In this document: piece after piece, positions 1 to 8,088 of the stretch
Layout: each line of letters starts with the position of its first letter
Numbering within the stretch: position 1 is the first letter of the stretch
Assembly (NCBI GenBank): GCA_036635835.1
Contig: JAVWPP010000013.1
Coordinates: 1-28,194, forward strand
DNA: 28,194 nt
Direction: 5' to 3'
DNA from: JAVWPP01 sp036635835
Lineage (GTDB): Bacteria; Bacillota; Clostridia; TANB77; CAG-465
The notes under the pieces: model-generated
What the model was told of the DNA's origin: nothing
Databases searched by the model: none
Seen by the model: the letters and a program-made list of their open reading frames with translations, nothing else
Program-made: the position numbers and the translations under genes

Positions 1-94
1 GTATTTTATTATTTTTATTTACTTTTTATTTTTTTATTTATTTTTATTTTTATTTATTTTTTATTTATTTTTATTTTTATTTTTTTATTTTTTC
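1..94. repeat. A/T-only low-complexity tract
   Basis: Nearly pure T runs of four to seven bases are separated by single A residues, with almost no G or C. It is an imperfect TTTAT/TTTTTAT microsatellite. It lies just downstream, on the minus strand, of the membrane-protein gene that ends at 117. There is no hairpin in it, so it is not a clear terminator, and no coding sense is visible. Such tracts often break assemblies, and the window begins inside it. Confidence 0.7.
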
Positions 95-116
95 TTTAAT
101 TCTACTTTATATTTAA

Positions 117-818
117 TTATTTTAGATTTACTTTAAATCTATATTCTACTTTAGAAAAATCATCTACAAGGATATTTTCCATATTAGAATTATACTTGTA
201 TTCTTCTGGAACTAAATTAAGACCAAAAACTCTAATATATATTGAATCTTCCTCTATATTATTTTTTAGCGAAACTTCCACTTTTTCTGTTATGCTTCCA
301 TCTTCATTTGCTTTAACACCAATGCTTTTAGCAGAGTAATCGTTGAAAACACTTCCATCATTATAGAAAGGTTTATGATATAGCTCTTTGTATACAAAAG
401 CTTCATATGCGCCATTATATGGACTTGCCATACTAGAAGCTACTGAAAACTGCATTTGCCTATCTGTATATCCAACTATATTTTCTGCAACTTTATAGCT
501 AGCAATATCTCCATTTTTAAGTAAAGACTTATCCACTTTGTACACCAAATCAAATGTCATTTTTGAATTTTCTAGTTTGAAATTATCTAATTTGAACTTC
601 ATATTTTGGTATGTTGCATACCCTTCACTATCTTTATTTTCTTCTGTTGCAATAGTTCTGTCCTTTAAATACATTTGGTTTCCAGCTTCAACAGCATTTA
701 TGCTTTTCTTTAACTCAGTATAATACGGTATTTGGTATATTACATAAACAGCCGCTGCTATAACTATTATAATTGCAATAACGGTACAAACTATTTTAAA
801 TGTTTTTTTATCTTTCAT
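117..818 (-). CDS. Membrane-anchored extracytoplasmic protein of unknown function
   Basis: I do not recognise this 233-aa protein. A short lysine-rich N-terminus (MKDKKTFK) precedes one hydrophobic segment at about residues 9-28 (IVCTVIAIIIVIAAAVYVIY). The rest is soluble and polar with many Lys, Asn and Tyr and alternating beta-like stretches. This suggests a signal anchor with a body outside the membrane. There is no lipobox cysteine after the hydrophobic segment and no catalytic motif that I can name. The ATG start is well supported: an AGGAGGT ribosome binding site lies seven bases upstream (826-832 on the plus strand). Its stop is followed by the A/T-rich tract. It is separated by 290 bases from the chaperonin-like gene and is probably transcribed alone. 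Confidence 0.75.
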   Translation of the reverse strand: MKDKKTFKIVCTVIAIIIVIAAAVYVIYQIPYYTELKKSINAVEAGNQMYLKDRTIATEENKDSEGYATYQNMKFKLDNFKLENSKMTFDLVYKVDKSLLKNGDIASYKVAENIVGYTDRQMQFSVASSMASPYNGAYEAFVYKELYHKPFYNDGSVFNDYSAKSIGVKANEDGSITEKVEVSLKNNIEEDSIYIRVFGLNLVPEEYKYNSNMENILVDDFSKVEYRFKVNLK

Positions 819-979
819 ATTTTTTACCTCCTGTTTTTAGGATAATACATACTTATATATAATGCAATAGTTTTTCTCTAAATTTCCAAAAAAAAAAAAT
901 ATTTTGCATTTATATTTGTGTAATATTATTATTTGGTTAGAAAATACAATAAAAATGAAAAAATAAAATGAAAAATAAA

Positions 980-1019
980 TAAACTAGCTAACTAAATTAT
1001 TCATTTAGTTGCTAGTTTA
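980..1019 (-). terminator. Rho-independent terminator-like hairpin after the chaperonin-like gene
   Basis: Arms AAACTAGC-AACTAAA and TTTAGTT-GCTAGTTT pair with a single bulged base around a seven-base loop. Read on the minus strand, the stem is followed by a T-rich stretch (TTTATTTATTTTT), as expected for termination of the gene ending at 1109. The rest of the 819-1108 intergenic region holds the ribosome binding site of the upstream-facing gene and a poly-A run near 890-900; nothing else is seen. Confidence 0.6.
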
Positions 1020-1108
1020 CTTTAAAACGCAATATCTTTATTCTCATAACAGTAGTATCTCATATAGTTAAGCTAATTTTCTATGTTTTATATATATAAA
1101 TCTTAAAA

Positions 1109-2149
1109 TTATACAGCGCTTTCATCCACAATGCACGCTTTAGAAGATATAATTCCATTAGTAGATATAATCTTGCTAACAATAGACACAGCCTCAAGTA
1201 GAGCGTTTTGGACAACTCTTGTAAAATCTATAACTCCAGCTTCTTTCAAATTACAAAGCTTATTTTGTATAATATCATAACCCATAGAAGCCTCAGACAT
1301 TTTAACCATTTGAGTTATTATTTCACCCTCTAAACTAGAAGTATATGCAAGCTGCTTAAGCGGCGCTTCTAAAGCCCTTATAACTATTCTTGCACCTATT
1401 CTTTCATCTATTTCAAGCAAATGAATGGAATTTTGCACCTTTGCAATGCACTTAATATATGCAGAAGCACCACCAATTAAATATCCATACTCAGAATTTT
1501 TCTTTAAAATATCTACACCTTTCTCAAGCTTTTTAGCTCTTAAATTGTATTCCATATCGTTAAAATCTCCAAGCGCAACATATGTCTTGTACTTTTCCTG
1601 ACTAGTTATCTTAATCTCCATTTCTTTAACTCTCTCACAAACAATCTCCTTAGTTAAATCTAGCGTAGCTATAAACTTAGAAAGAGTTTCATCTTGCACA
1701 GCGCAGTTAACAAGCTTTTCCTTAACTTCATCTGTTTCTATAGTTTCGCTCATATCTTTAAGCTCCGTTAATATAATTTCAGTTATTTTTTCCATGCCAT
1801 TAACTATTAAATATGGACTAATTCCAGACATTAAGCTCTTGTTAGACTCTTTAAGAATGCTGCATGCTAAAATTATGCTTAGCTTTATTCCATCTCCAGA
1901 AGACTTTTTAAGAGACTCAGACATTTGCTTAACTAGCTGAGCTCCTACGTTTGTAAACTCATCTGAAATATTAATGCACTTTGCAATCTCGCTTCCCTCT
2001 TTAGTTATATTATTTATTCCTCCACACTGCATAACCACTACAAATCTACCTTTAGGTCCAAATCCGTATTTTATGCTATCTAAAATTTCTATAGTTCCTT
2101 CCTCTATTTTTCTCATTGCTTCATCTGCAAATATATAGTTTTTAATCAT
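1109..2149 (-). CDS. GroEL-like protein apparently lacking the apical domain
   Basis: This 346-aa protein is recognisably related to Cpn60/GroEL but is much shorter than the usual 540 aa. The N-terminal equatorial region has FGPKGR at residues 30-35 and an ITKEGSEIAKCI stretch. It continues with VGAQLVKQMSE and SSGDGIKLSIILA at about 83-95, matching GroEL's GPKGR, ITKDG and AGDGTTTATVLA. The C-terminal equatorial region matches too, with GGASAYIKCIAKV, a REL-type IRALEAPLKQLA and GVIDFTRVVQNALLEAVSI. Between them only about 40 residues stand where the roughly 180-residue apical domain should be. In my hand alignment D87 is kept (D86), TTT becomes IKL, and the catalytic D398 position is Lys (K210). 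It is therefore probably not an ATP-driven folding chamber. The ATG has a GAGGTG ribosome binding site eight bases upstream. Family membership is clear; function is unknown. Confidence 0.85.
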   Translation of the reverse strand: MIKNYIFADEAMRKIEEGTIEILDSIKYGFGPKGRFVVVMQCGGINNITKEGSEIAKCINISDEFTNVGAQLVKQMSESLKKSSGDGIKLSIILACSILKESNKSLMSGISPYLIVNGMEKITEIILTELKDMSETIETDEVKEKLVNCAVQDETLSKFIATLDLTKEIVCERVKEMEIKITSQEKYKTYVALGDFNDMEYNLRAKKLEKGVDILKKNSEYGYLIGGASAYIKCIAKVQNSIHLLEIDERIGARIVIRALEAPLKQLAYTSSLEGEIITQMVKMSEASMGYDIIQNKLCNLKEAGVIDFTRVVQNALLEAVSIVSKIISTNGIISSKACIVDESAV

Positions 2150-2250
2150 ATGTATATCACCTCATTAATACTGTATTTTTAATTGATGAAAAAATATATA
2201 CCTATGACAAAACTAGTTCATATATCTTCTTTTCTTATTTTTTTCGCATA

Positions 2251-2280
2251 AAAAACGTAGCCAGAAAGTGCTACGTTTTT
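2251..2280 (-). terminator. Bidirectional hairpin terminator between dnaE and the chaperonin-like gene
   Basis: An 11-bp perfect stem AAAAACGTAGC/GCTACGTTTTT encloses an eight-base loop. Reading on the minus strand gives six T residues at the 3' side of the stem, and the plus strand is also T-rich after it. It lies about 100 bases past the dnaE stop and separates dnaE from the chaperonin-like gene. Confidence 0.75.
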
Positions 2281-2377
2281 ATTATATTTTTTATGGATTT
2301 AATGTTTTTATTTTAGAAACATCTTCAATTCTCACAGTATATATTTCCGTATCTAGATAGATATATTTTCTACTTTT

Positions 2378-5300
2378 TTATTTTGTCTTAACATTTTCCT
2401 TACCAAAAATATTTTCTAAATCTACCATACAAGAAAAAGTTCCATCTAGCCAAAAGTTTTTATTTAAGTTTTGTAGCTTATTGTCTTTCTCGAAAAAAAT
2501 ACAAACTGGGTTCTCTCCGCTATGTGCTAGCGCTACATCTTTTAGCTTCAAACTAAGCTGCTTTTTAATTTCATCATTTTCTTTAGAAATCTTAAGAAAA
2601 ATTTTCTTTTCTACAGGAATACTTAAGATATCGCTAAGTAAATTAACAACTAATTTAGGCGACTCGCCTTGCAAAGAAGCTCTCCCTTTTACTACAACTA
2701 TTTGTCCTTCTTTAAGAAGATCTGAGCATGCATAAAGCTGCTTTTCAAATATAATAAGATCCACAGTTCCATACATATCTTCTAGAGTTGCAAAAGCCAT
2801 CATACTACCTTTTTTAGTTTGCATTTTTCTACATGTTTTAATAATTCCACAAATAGTTTCTTCTTTTTTTTCATTTACTTTTCCATCTAAAATATCTATA
2901 GATTTAATAGTAGAAACTTTAGTAATTTGCTTTATATATTCGTCCATAGGATGCCCTGAAACATATATCCCCGTCATCTCTTTTTCCATCTCTAAAAGCT
3001 CTCTTGCAGTTGGAGTTGTTCCTATTTTTTTTATAGTTAACTTGATAGACTCATCTTGTCCTTTAGGTATGATATCAAACATAGAAACTTGGTTTGCAAA
3101 ATTCCTTCTTCTTTGACCTGAAATCGCATCTAATATAATCTCATAGTTTGCTAAAAGATCATATCTATTGTTATCTGTACCTTCGCATAACTTATCAAAG
3201 CAACCAGCTTTAATAAGACTTTCAATGCACTTTTTATTTACAAGCTCATCGCTTACTCTTTCGCAAAAATCTATAAAATCTGTATAAGCTCCATTTTCTT
3301 TTCGTTCATTTACTACTATTTCAATAGCCCTTGTGCCTACGTTTTTTATAGACTCCATTGCAAAAATAATCTTGCCATGAGCTACCGTAAACTTAGCCAT
3401 ACTTTCGTTTATATCTGGCTTTAGCACAGGTATTCTAAGCACTTTGCACTCTTCTATATACTCTGGTATTTTATCTAAATTACCTATAAAACTATTCATC
3501 GTAGCAGCTATAAATTCTGCTGGGTAATGCACTTTTAAATACGCTGTTTGGTAGGACACTACAGCATATGCTGCTGCATGAGACTTGTTAAACGCATACT
3601 TTGCAAACTCAGCCATCTGATCGAAAATCTTATTGCAGCTTACTTCATCTACTCCATTTTTTAAAGCGCCTGGTATAGAAATATTTCCATTTTCATCTTT
3701 TAAACCATTAATAAATATATCTCTTTCTTTAGCCATTACATCTAGTTTCTTTTTACTCATAGCTCTTCTAACTAAATCTGCTCTTCCAAAGCTGTAGCCT
3801 GCCAAATCCCTGAATATTTGCATAACCTGTTCTTGGTATACCATGCAGCCATTTGTGCCCTTTAAAATTGGTTCTAGAGCTTTATGAGTATACTCTATAC
3901 TACCTTTGTTATTTTTGTTTTTTATATACATAGGTATTTGATCCATAGGCCCTGGTCTATATAGAGAAAGCATAACAATTATATCTTCTATCCTATCTGG
4001 TTTAAGCTGCTGCAGCATTTGCTTAAAGCCCGCACTTTCTAGCTGGAAAACTCCATTTGTTTTTCCTTCTGAAAGTAGGTCGTATACAGCTTTATCTTCA
4101 TAGTTTTTGTCCCATACAATATCTACGCCGTGTATGGCTTTTATTAGATCCATAGCATCTTTTATAACTGTTAAAGTTCTAAGACCTAAAAAGTCCATTT
4201 TAAGAAGCCCTAGCTCCTCTAATATGTTCATAGGGTACTGCGTAGAAACCATATCTTTATTTACATATAGCGGAACATAATTTGAAACAGGTTCTTTAGA
4301 TATAACTATACCTGCTGCATGAGTTGAAGTATTTTTAACCATTCCTTCTACTTTCATAGCAAGGTCTATAACTTTCTTAGCATCTTCGTCTATATTATAT
4401 AATCCTCTAAAATTTTCATCTATTTCTAAAGCTTTATCTAAAGTTATTTTCATTTCTTTTGGTACTAACTTTGCTATCTGATCTCCTTTTGCATATGGAA
4501 GATCTAAAACCCTAGCTATATCTCTAACAGCTGCTTTAGCTGCAAGCGTTCCAAATGTTACAATTTGCGCTACATGATCTCTACCATATTTTTTAGCAAC
4601 ATACTCTATTACTTCGCCTCTTCTTTCATAGCAAAAATCTATATCAAAATCCGGCATACTTATTCTTTCTGGGTTTAAGAAACGTTCAAAAATCAAATCA
4701 AACTGTAGTGGATCTATATCTGTAATACCTATTAAATATGCAGCTATAGAACCCGCCCCAGAGCCTCTACCTGGCCCTACTGGAATGTCTATAGATTTAG
4801 CATAATTAACAAAGTCTTGTACAATTAAAAAGTAGTCTATAAACCCCATTTGCGTAATTACTTTTGTTTCGTACGCAAGTCTTTCTCTTGCCTTTGTTTT
4901 CTCTTCTACTGTTTTATATTTATCCTCTAATCCTTTATTACAAAGTTCGTTAAAATACTGTATATTAGACATATTCCCCTCTACTTTAAAAGAAGGCAAA
5001 ATAGTATGCCCAAAGTCAAAATCCACGTTGCATTTTTCAGCTATTTTAACTGTATTTTCAATAGCTTTTGGAAAATTAATAAATCTTGTATTCATCTGCC
5101 TCGGAGACTTAACAAAAAACTCATTAGTTGCAAATCTCATTCTATTTGTATCTGAAATAGTCTTACCAGTTTGTAAACAAAGCAGCACTTCATGCACAAA
5201 ATGATCTTCTTCTTTTAAATAATGGCAGTCGTTTGTTGCAACATATGGTATACCTGTTTCTCTAGAAATTTTAAGTATTCCTTGATTAACTAATTTTTGC

Positions 5301-5851
5301 TCAGGTATACTATTTTCCTGCATCTCTAAATAGTAATTACCCTCTCCAAATATTTCGTTATATTCCTTAGCAGTTTCTAACGCTTTCTCGTACTGTCCAT
5401 TTACAAGAAGCTTAGGAAGCTCACCAGATAGGCAAGCAGAAAGGCAAATTAAATCCTTACTACACTGCTTTAAAATGTCTATATCTATACGTGGCTTATA
5501 GTAGAAACCTTCTGTGTAACCTTTAGAAACAAGCAAAGTTAAATTCTTATACCCGTTGTTATTTTTAGCAAGAAGTATTAAATGCGATGGCTCACTATCT
5601 ATTTTACCTTCTTTTTCATATCTACTTCTAGGCGCAACATATACCTCACATCCAATTATTGCTTTTATACCTTCTGCTTTACACTCTTTATACATTTCAA
5701 TAGCCCCAAACATATTTCCATGATCTGTTATAGCTACGCTTTTCATTCCTAGTTCTTTTACTCTAGCAACTAATTCTTTAATCCTATTTGCTCCATCTAA
5801 AAGGCTATATTCTGTATGCATATGTAAATGTACAAACTCTTTTTCTTCCAC
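2378..5851 (-). CDS. dnaE: DNA polymerase III alpha subunit, DnaE type
   Basis: This is a C-family replicative DNA polymerase of about 1157 aa, a normal length for DnaE. The N-terminal PHP domain begins FVHLHMHTEYSLLDG and continues with AITDHGNM. The polymerase core contains GPGRGSGAGSIAAYLIG and the catalytic PDFDIDF at about residues 400-406. A fingers-type YQEQVM region and an HAAAYAVVSYQTAYLK stretch follow. An OB-fold (ICGIIKTCRKMQTKKGSMM, then GTVDLIIF) lies near the C-terminus. PolC features such as an inserted exonuclease are absent. I chose the GTG at 5851 over in-frame GTG codons at 5860 and 5863. An AAAGGTGG ribosome binding site lies eight bases before 5851, and the promoter predicts a start of transcription near 5870, too close for 5863. 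It is monocistronic by position. Confidence 0.97.
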   Translation of the reverse strand: MEEKEFVHLHMHTEYSLLDGANRIKELVARVKELGMKSVAITDHGNMFGAIEMYKECKAEGIKAIIGCEVYVAPRSRYEKEGKIDSEPSHLILLAKNNNGYKNLTLLVSKGYTEGFYYKPRIDIDILKQCSKDLICLSACLSGELPKLLVNGQYEKALETAKEYNEIFGEGNYYLEMQENSIPEQKLVNQGILKISRETGIPYVATNDCHYLKEEDHFVHEVLLCLQTGKTISDTNRMRFATNEFFVKSPRQMNTRFINFPKAIENTVKIAEKCNVDFDFGHTILPSFKVEGNMSNIQYFNELCNKGLEDKYKTVEEKTKARERLAYETKVITQMGFIDYFLIVQDFVNYAKSIDIPVGPGRGSGAGSIAAYLIGITDIDPLQFDLIFERFLNPERISMPDFDIDFCYERRGEVIEYVAKKYGRDHVAQIVTFGTLAAKAAVRDIARVLDLPYAKGDQIAKLVPKEMKITLDKALEIDENFRGLYNIDEDAKKVIDLAMKVEGMVKNTSTHAAGIVISKEPVSNYVPLYVNKDMVSTQYPMNILEELGLLKMDFLGLRTLTVIKDAMDLIKAIHGVDIVWDKNYEDKAVYDLLSEGKTNGVFQLESAGFKQMLQQLKPDRIEDIIVMLSLYRPGPMDQIPMYIKNKNNKGSIEYTHKALEPILKGTNGCMVYQEQVMQIFRDLAGYSFGRADLVRRAMSKKKLDVMAKERDIFINGLKDENGNISIPGALKNGVDEVSCNKIFDQMAEFAKYAFNKSHAAAYAVVSYQTAYLKVHYPAEFIAATMNSFIGNLDKIPEYIEECKVLRIPVLKPDINESMAKFTVAHGKIIFAMESIKNVGTRAIEIVVNERKENGAYTDFIDFCERVSDELVNKKCIESLIKAGCFDKLCEGTDNNRYDLLANYEIILDAISGQRRRNFANQVSMFDIIPKGQDESIKLTIKKIGTTPTARELLEMEKEMTGIYVSGHPMDEYIKQITKVSTIKSIDILDGKVNEKKEETICGIIKTCRKMQTKKGSMMAFATLEDMYGTVDLIIFEKQLYACSDLLKEGQIVVVKGRASLQGESPKLVVNLLSDILSIPVEKKIFLKISKENDEIKKQLSLKLKDVALAHSGENPVCIFFEKDNKLQNLNKNFWLDGTFSCMVDLENIFGKENVKTK

Positions 5852-5876
5852 TATTTCCACCACCTTTTTTTGTTTT

Positions 5877-5905
5877 ATTATATCATGCAGATGTTAAAAT
5901 GTAAA
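5877..5905 (-). promoter_or_regulatory. Promoter of dnaE
   Basis: On the minus strand TTTACA (5905-5900) and TATAAT (5882-5877) are separated by 17 bases, close to the housekeeping consensus. Transcription would start near 5870 and give a leader of only about 20 bases before the GTG at 5851. Confidence 0.75.
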
Positions 5906-5997
5906 CTTATTTTCGCCTTTTAAACTACCAGAAACAACTTTTTTATTTGTTTTTTATGTGTTATTTGCACATTTTAGAACTTTTTTTGCACATTACG

Positions 5998-6027
5998 TTG
6001 ACATAAGCAAAGTTAGCGGGTTATACT
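5998..6027 (+). promoter_or_regulatory. Promoter of the small coiled-coil gene
   Basis: TTGACA (5998-6003) and TATACT (6022-6027) are spaced by 18 bases and point to the gene starting at 6078. The dnaE promoter faces the other way about 100 bases off, making a divergent pair. Confidence 0.7.
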
Positions 6028-6077
6028 ATATATATAGGATATTTAAAATCCATTAATAATTATTATTGGGGGCATTT

Positions 6078-6488
6078 ATGAATAAGATAGAAGTTGCTAT
6101 GCTACAAAACGTTGAGTCTACTTTAAAAGAAGGCTGCATACAAGAAATATATACTGAGTTATATAAACTTTTTAGTGCTGAGTCCTTTACTTCTTATAGA
6201 GAGCTTAAAAGGCTTTGTACCTATTATTTAGGCCACGAAGGCATTTATCTTTCTATACAAGATAAATACATTAAAGATGCTACTTTAAAAGAAGCAGATA
6301 GAATATTTACTAAAAAGCAAAAAGCTTTAGAAGAAGAACTTCGCAGCAAGAATATATGCAAACTTGAAAAAAAATATTATAAGCTTAAACTAAAAATGGA
6401 GAAGATACAAAACAAGCTAGATAAAGCAAAAGCTAAAAAAACAGCGCAGTCTAAATCTAATACTAACTCTTCTGATGATGTTGCTTAA
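6078..6488 (+). CDS. Small coiled-coil protein of unknown function
   Basis: I do not recognise this protein of 136 aa. The first two thirds look helical, with LYKLFSAESFTSYRELKRLCTY near residue 30. The last third is a charged Lys/Glu coiled coil (KKQKALEEELRSK, then KLKLKMEKIQNKLDKAKAKK) with a Ser/Asn/Asp tail. No signal peptide or membrane segment is visible. I start it at the ATG at 6078, because GGGGG at 6068-6072 can serve as ribosome binding site. A longer reading from TTG at 6066 would place the start before that site. It has its own promoter, converges on the 460-aa gene and shares a terminator with it. Confidence 0.75.
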   Translation: MNKIEVAMLQNVESTLKEGCIQEIYTELYKLFSAESFTSYRELKRLCTYYLGHEGIYLSIQDKYIKDATLKEADRIFTKKQKALEEELRSKNICKLEKKYYKLKLKMEKIQNKLDKAKAKKTAQSKSNTNSSDDVA

Positions 6489-6498
6489 AAAAAATAAA

Positions 6499-6527
6499 AC
6501 CAGCCAATATTTTGGCTGGTCTTTTTT
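6499..6527. terminator. Bidirectional intrinsic terminator between convergent genes
   Basis: A perfect 9-bp stem ACCAGCCAA/TTGGCTGGT with a four-base loop is followed on the plus strand by CTTTTTT. On the other side an A-rich run gives T residues on the minus strand. It ends both the plus-strand gene stopping at 6488 and the minus-strand gene stopping at 6526. Confidence 0.9.
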
Positions 6528-7908
6528 ATACATTTTCTACTTCTATTTTCTTTTTACCAAAAGCGCCTAAACCTTTTTTAGCTGTTTTAACTACTGCAAT
6601 CTCTTCTTCATCTGTAACTGCTTTACGTTTTCTTCTAGGCTTAGTTTCTTTCTCTATAACTACTTCTGCAGCATCTGCTTTTTTAGTTCTTCTTTTTGGT
6701 TTAGCTTTTTCTTCTTTATCTGTTTTTCCTATTTTAGCTTTTTCTTTTTCTNNNNNNNNNNNNNNNNNNNNNNNNNNNNNNNNNNNNNNNNNNNNNNNNN
6801 NNNNNNNNNNNNNNNNNNNNNNNNNNNNNNNNNNNNNNNNNNNNNNNNNNNCTTTTTCTTTTTCTGCTTTTTCTTCTAATTCTTCTTCTGTAGCAATAAG
6901 CTCTTTAAGTTTTTCTTTTACTTTTTTGTTTTCAGTATGATCTATAGCTTTATTTACAATGTACTCATTCATTTCCTCTGGGTTCATTAATATCTTACAA
7001 TATTTCAAATACTCATCTTCTGTATCTAAAGTTCTCTTAACATCATTAACCATTGTTTTTATTTTATCGTCAAAAATCTCTTTAAAGAAACTTATATAAT
7101 CTTCTGATTTTATAATTCCTGAAACAAATAACTCATCGTAAACAGTTATCATTTTTATAAACACTTTATCTATTGCTTTAGTGTACATATATGCATTTTT
7201 ACAAATGTTAATTAATAAATTAAACTCATGATTATACTTGTCTATATCTGAAGAAAGTTTATCGTTTAAAACAGCTTCAAAAACAAGCTCTATAAGCTCT
7301 CTTTCATCAGTTGGAAGCTTAGCTATATCATAGTTATCATTAATGTAGCCAGTGTAATTATTTACATGAGAAATAAGCTGATCATACATAGCATCTGTAT
7401 ACGTATTATCTAGTATTTTAAGATCTATTTCTTCACCACACTTTATAATAGCATTATATCTTTCTATTTTACCTTCATCTTTAATTTCTTGTTTTATTTT
7501 TTCTATAACACTTGAAACATTTAAAAGTCTATATTTAATAGCCTCTTTAGAATGAAATCTAGACTTTGTCATTCTTTCATATTCCATTTCAAAAAGTTCT
7601 TTTTGTACTTTTAATCTCTCCATCTTATCCATAGTATTTATATTGTTTATTAATTCATCTGTATAAGTAAGTTTAAGTTCATACATATTCCTTTGAATTA
7701 TTTCATATTGATATTTTAAATATACTATTTTTCTTAATACTTTTTCTAGATTTTCTTTATTTTCTTCTGACTCTTCCTCTTTAAATTTATCTATATGCTC
7801 TTCAATTGCTCTATTCATTTTAGTTAAATTTACTGCAATAACTACACTTTGAATAATTCTATCTAGAAAATTTACCTTTTTAGTATTTGCTACAACTATA
7901 TCGGCCAA
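6526..7908 (-). CDS. Helical Lys/Glu-rich protein of unknown function, interrupted by an assembly gap
   Basis: I do not recognise this protein, which is about 460 aa if the gap length is right. Residues 1 to about 350 look all-helical, with charged coiled-coil stretches (HIDKFKEEESEENKENLEKV, then MERLKVQKELFEMEYERM) and no membrane segment. From about residue 350 it becomes a low-complexity Glu/Lys/Ala tail (EEELEEKAEKEK) that runs into 100 N. It resumes as EKEKAKIGKTDKEEK and ends in a basic RRTKK/KPRRKRK region. The start is TTG at 7908, supported by an AGGAGGG ribosome binding site six bases upstream. Both sides of the gap read in the same frame, but the true gap length is unknown. The basic tail suggests, without proof, nucleic-acid or acidic-partner binding. 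Confidence 0.7.
   Translation of the reverse strand: MADIVVANTKKVNFLDRIIQSVVIAVNLTKMNRAIEEHIDKFKEEESEENKENLEKVLRKIVYLKYQYEIIQRNMYELKLTYTDELINNINTMDKMERLKVQKELFEMEYERMTKSRFHSKEAIKYRLLNVSSVIEKIKQEIKDEGKIERYNAIIKCGEEIDLKILDNTYTDAMYDQLISHVNNYTGYINDNYDIAKLPTDERELIELVFEAVLNDKLSSDIDKYNHEFNLLINICKNAYMYTKAIDKVFIKMITVYDELFVSGIIKSEDYISFFKEIFDDKIKTMVNDVKRTLDTEDEYLKYCKILMNPEEMNEYIVNKAIDHTENKKVKEKLKELIATEEELEEKAEKEKXXXXXXXXXXXXXXXXXXXXXXXXXXXXXXXXXXEKEKAKIGKTDKEEKAKPKRRTKKADAAEVVIEKETKPRRKRKAVTDEEEIAVVKTAKKGLGAFGKKKIEVENV
6752..6851. other. Assembly gap of exactly 100 N
   Basis: A run of exactly 100 N is the usual placeholder for a gap of unknown size. It falls inside the Glu/Lys/Ala-rich coding region, where both flanks encode EKEK-type repeats, so a collapsed or unresolved tandem repeat is the likely cause. 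Confidence 0.95.
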
Positions 7909-8022
7909 ATTAATCCCTCCTAAATTTGTGTAGTAGATTCTACATGTATTGTTTTATTTCATTCATGCTCCATACAAGATGGTTATTTTCTACTATTTAA
8001 TATTTTCATATATCTAATATAT

Positions 8023-8050
8023 ATTATATCTATAATTTAATATTTTTCAA
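8023..8050 (-). promoter_or_regulatory. Probable promoter of the 460-aa gene
   Basis: On the minus strand TTGAAA (8050-8045) and TATAAT (8028-8023) are separated by 16 bases, upstream of the TTG start at 7908. The region is very A/T-rich, so a chance match is possible. I saw no good terminator after addB in the 7922-8088 gap. Confidence 0.45.
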
Positions 8051-8088
8051 GGGTTTTGTAACATTTTTTTAACAATTGTATTATATTC

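Noticed and set aside
5852..5863. Upstream GTG starts (5860, 5863) for dnaE
   Set aside because: They fall inside the ribosome binding site and only about ten bases or less from the predicted transcription start.
6066..6077. TTG start for the small coiled-coil gene
   Set aside because: It lies upstream of, and overlaps, the GGGGG ribosome binding site that serves the ATG at 6078.
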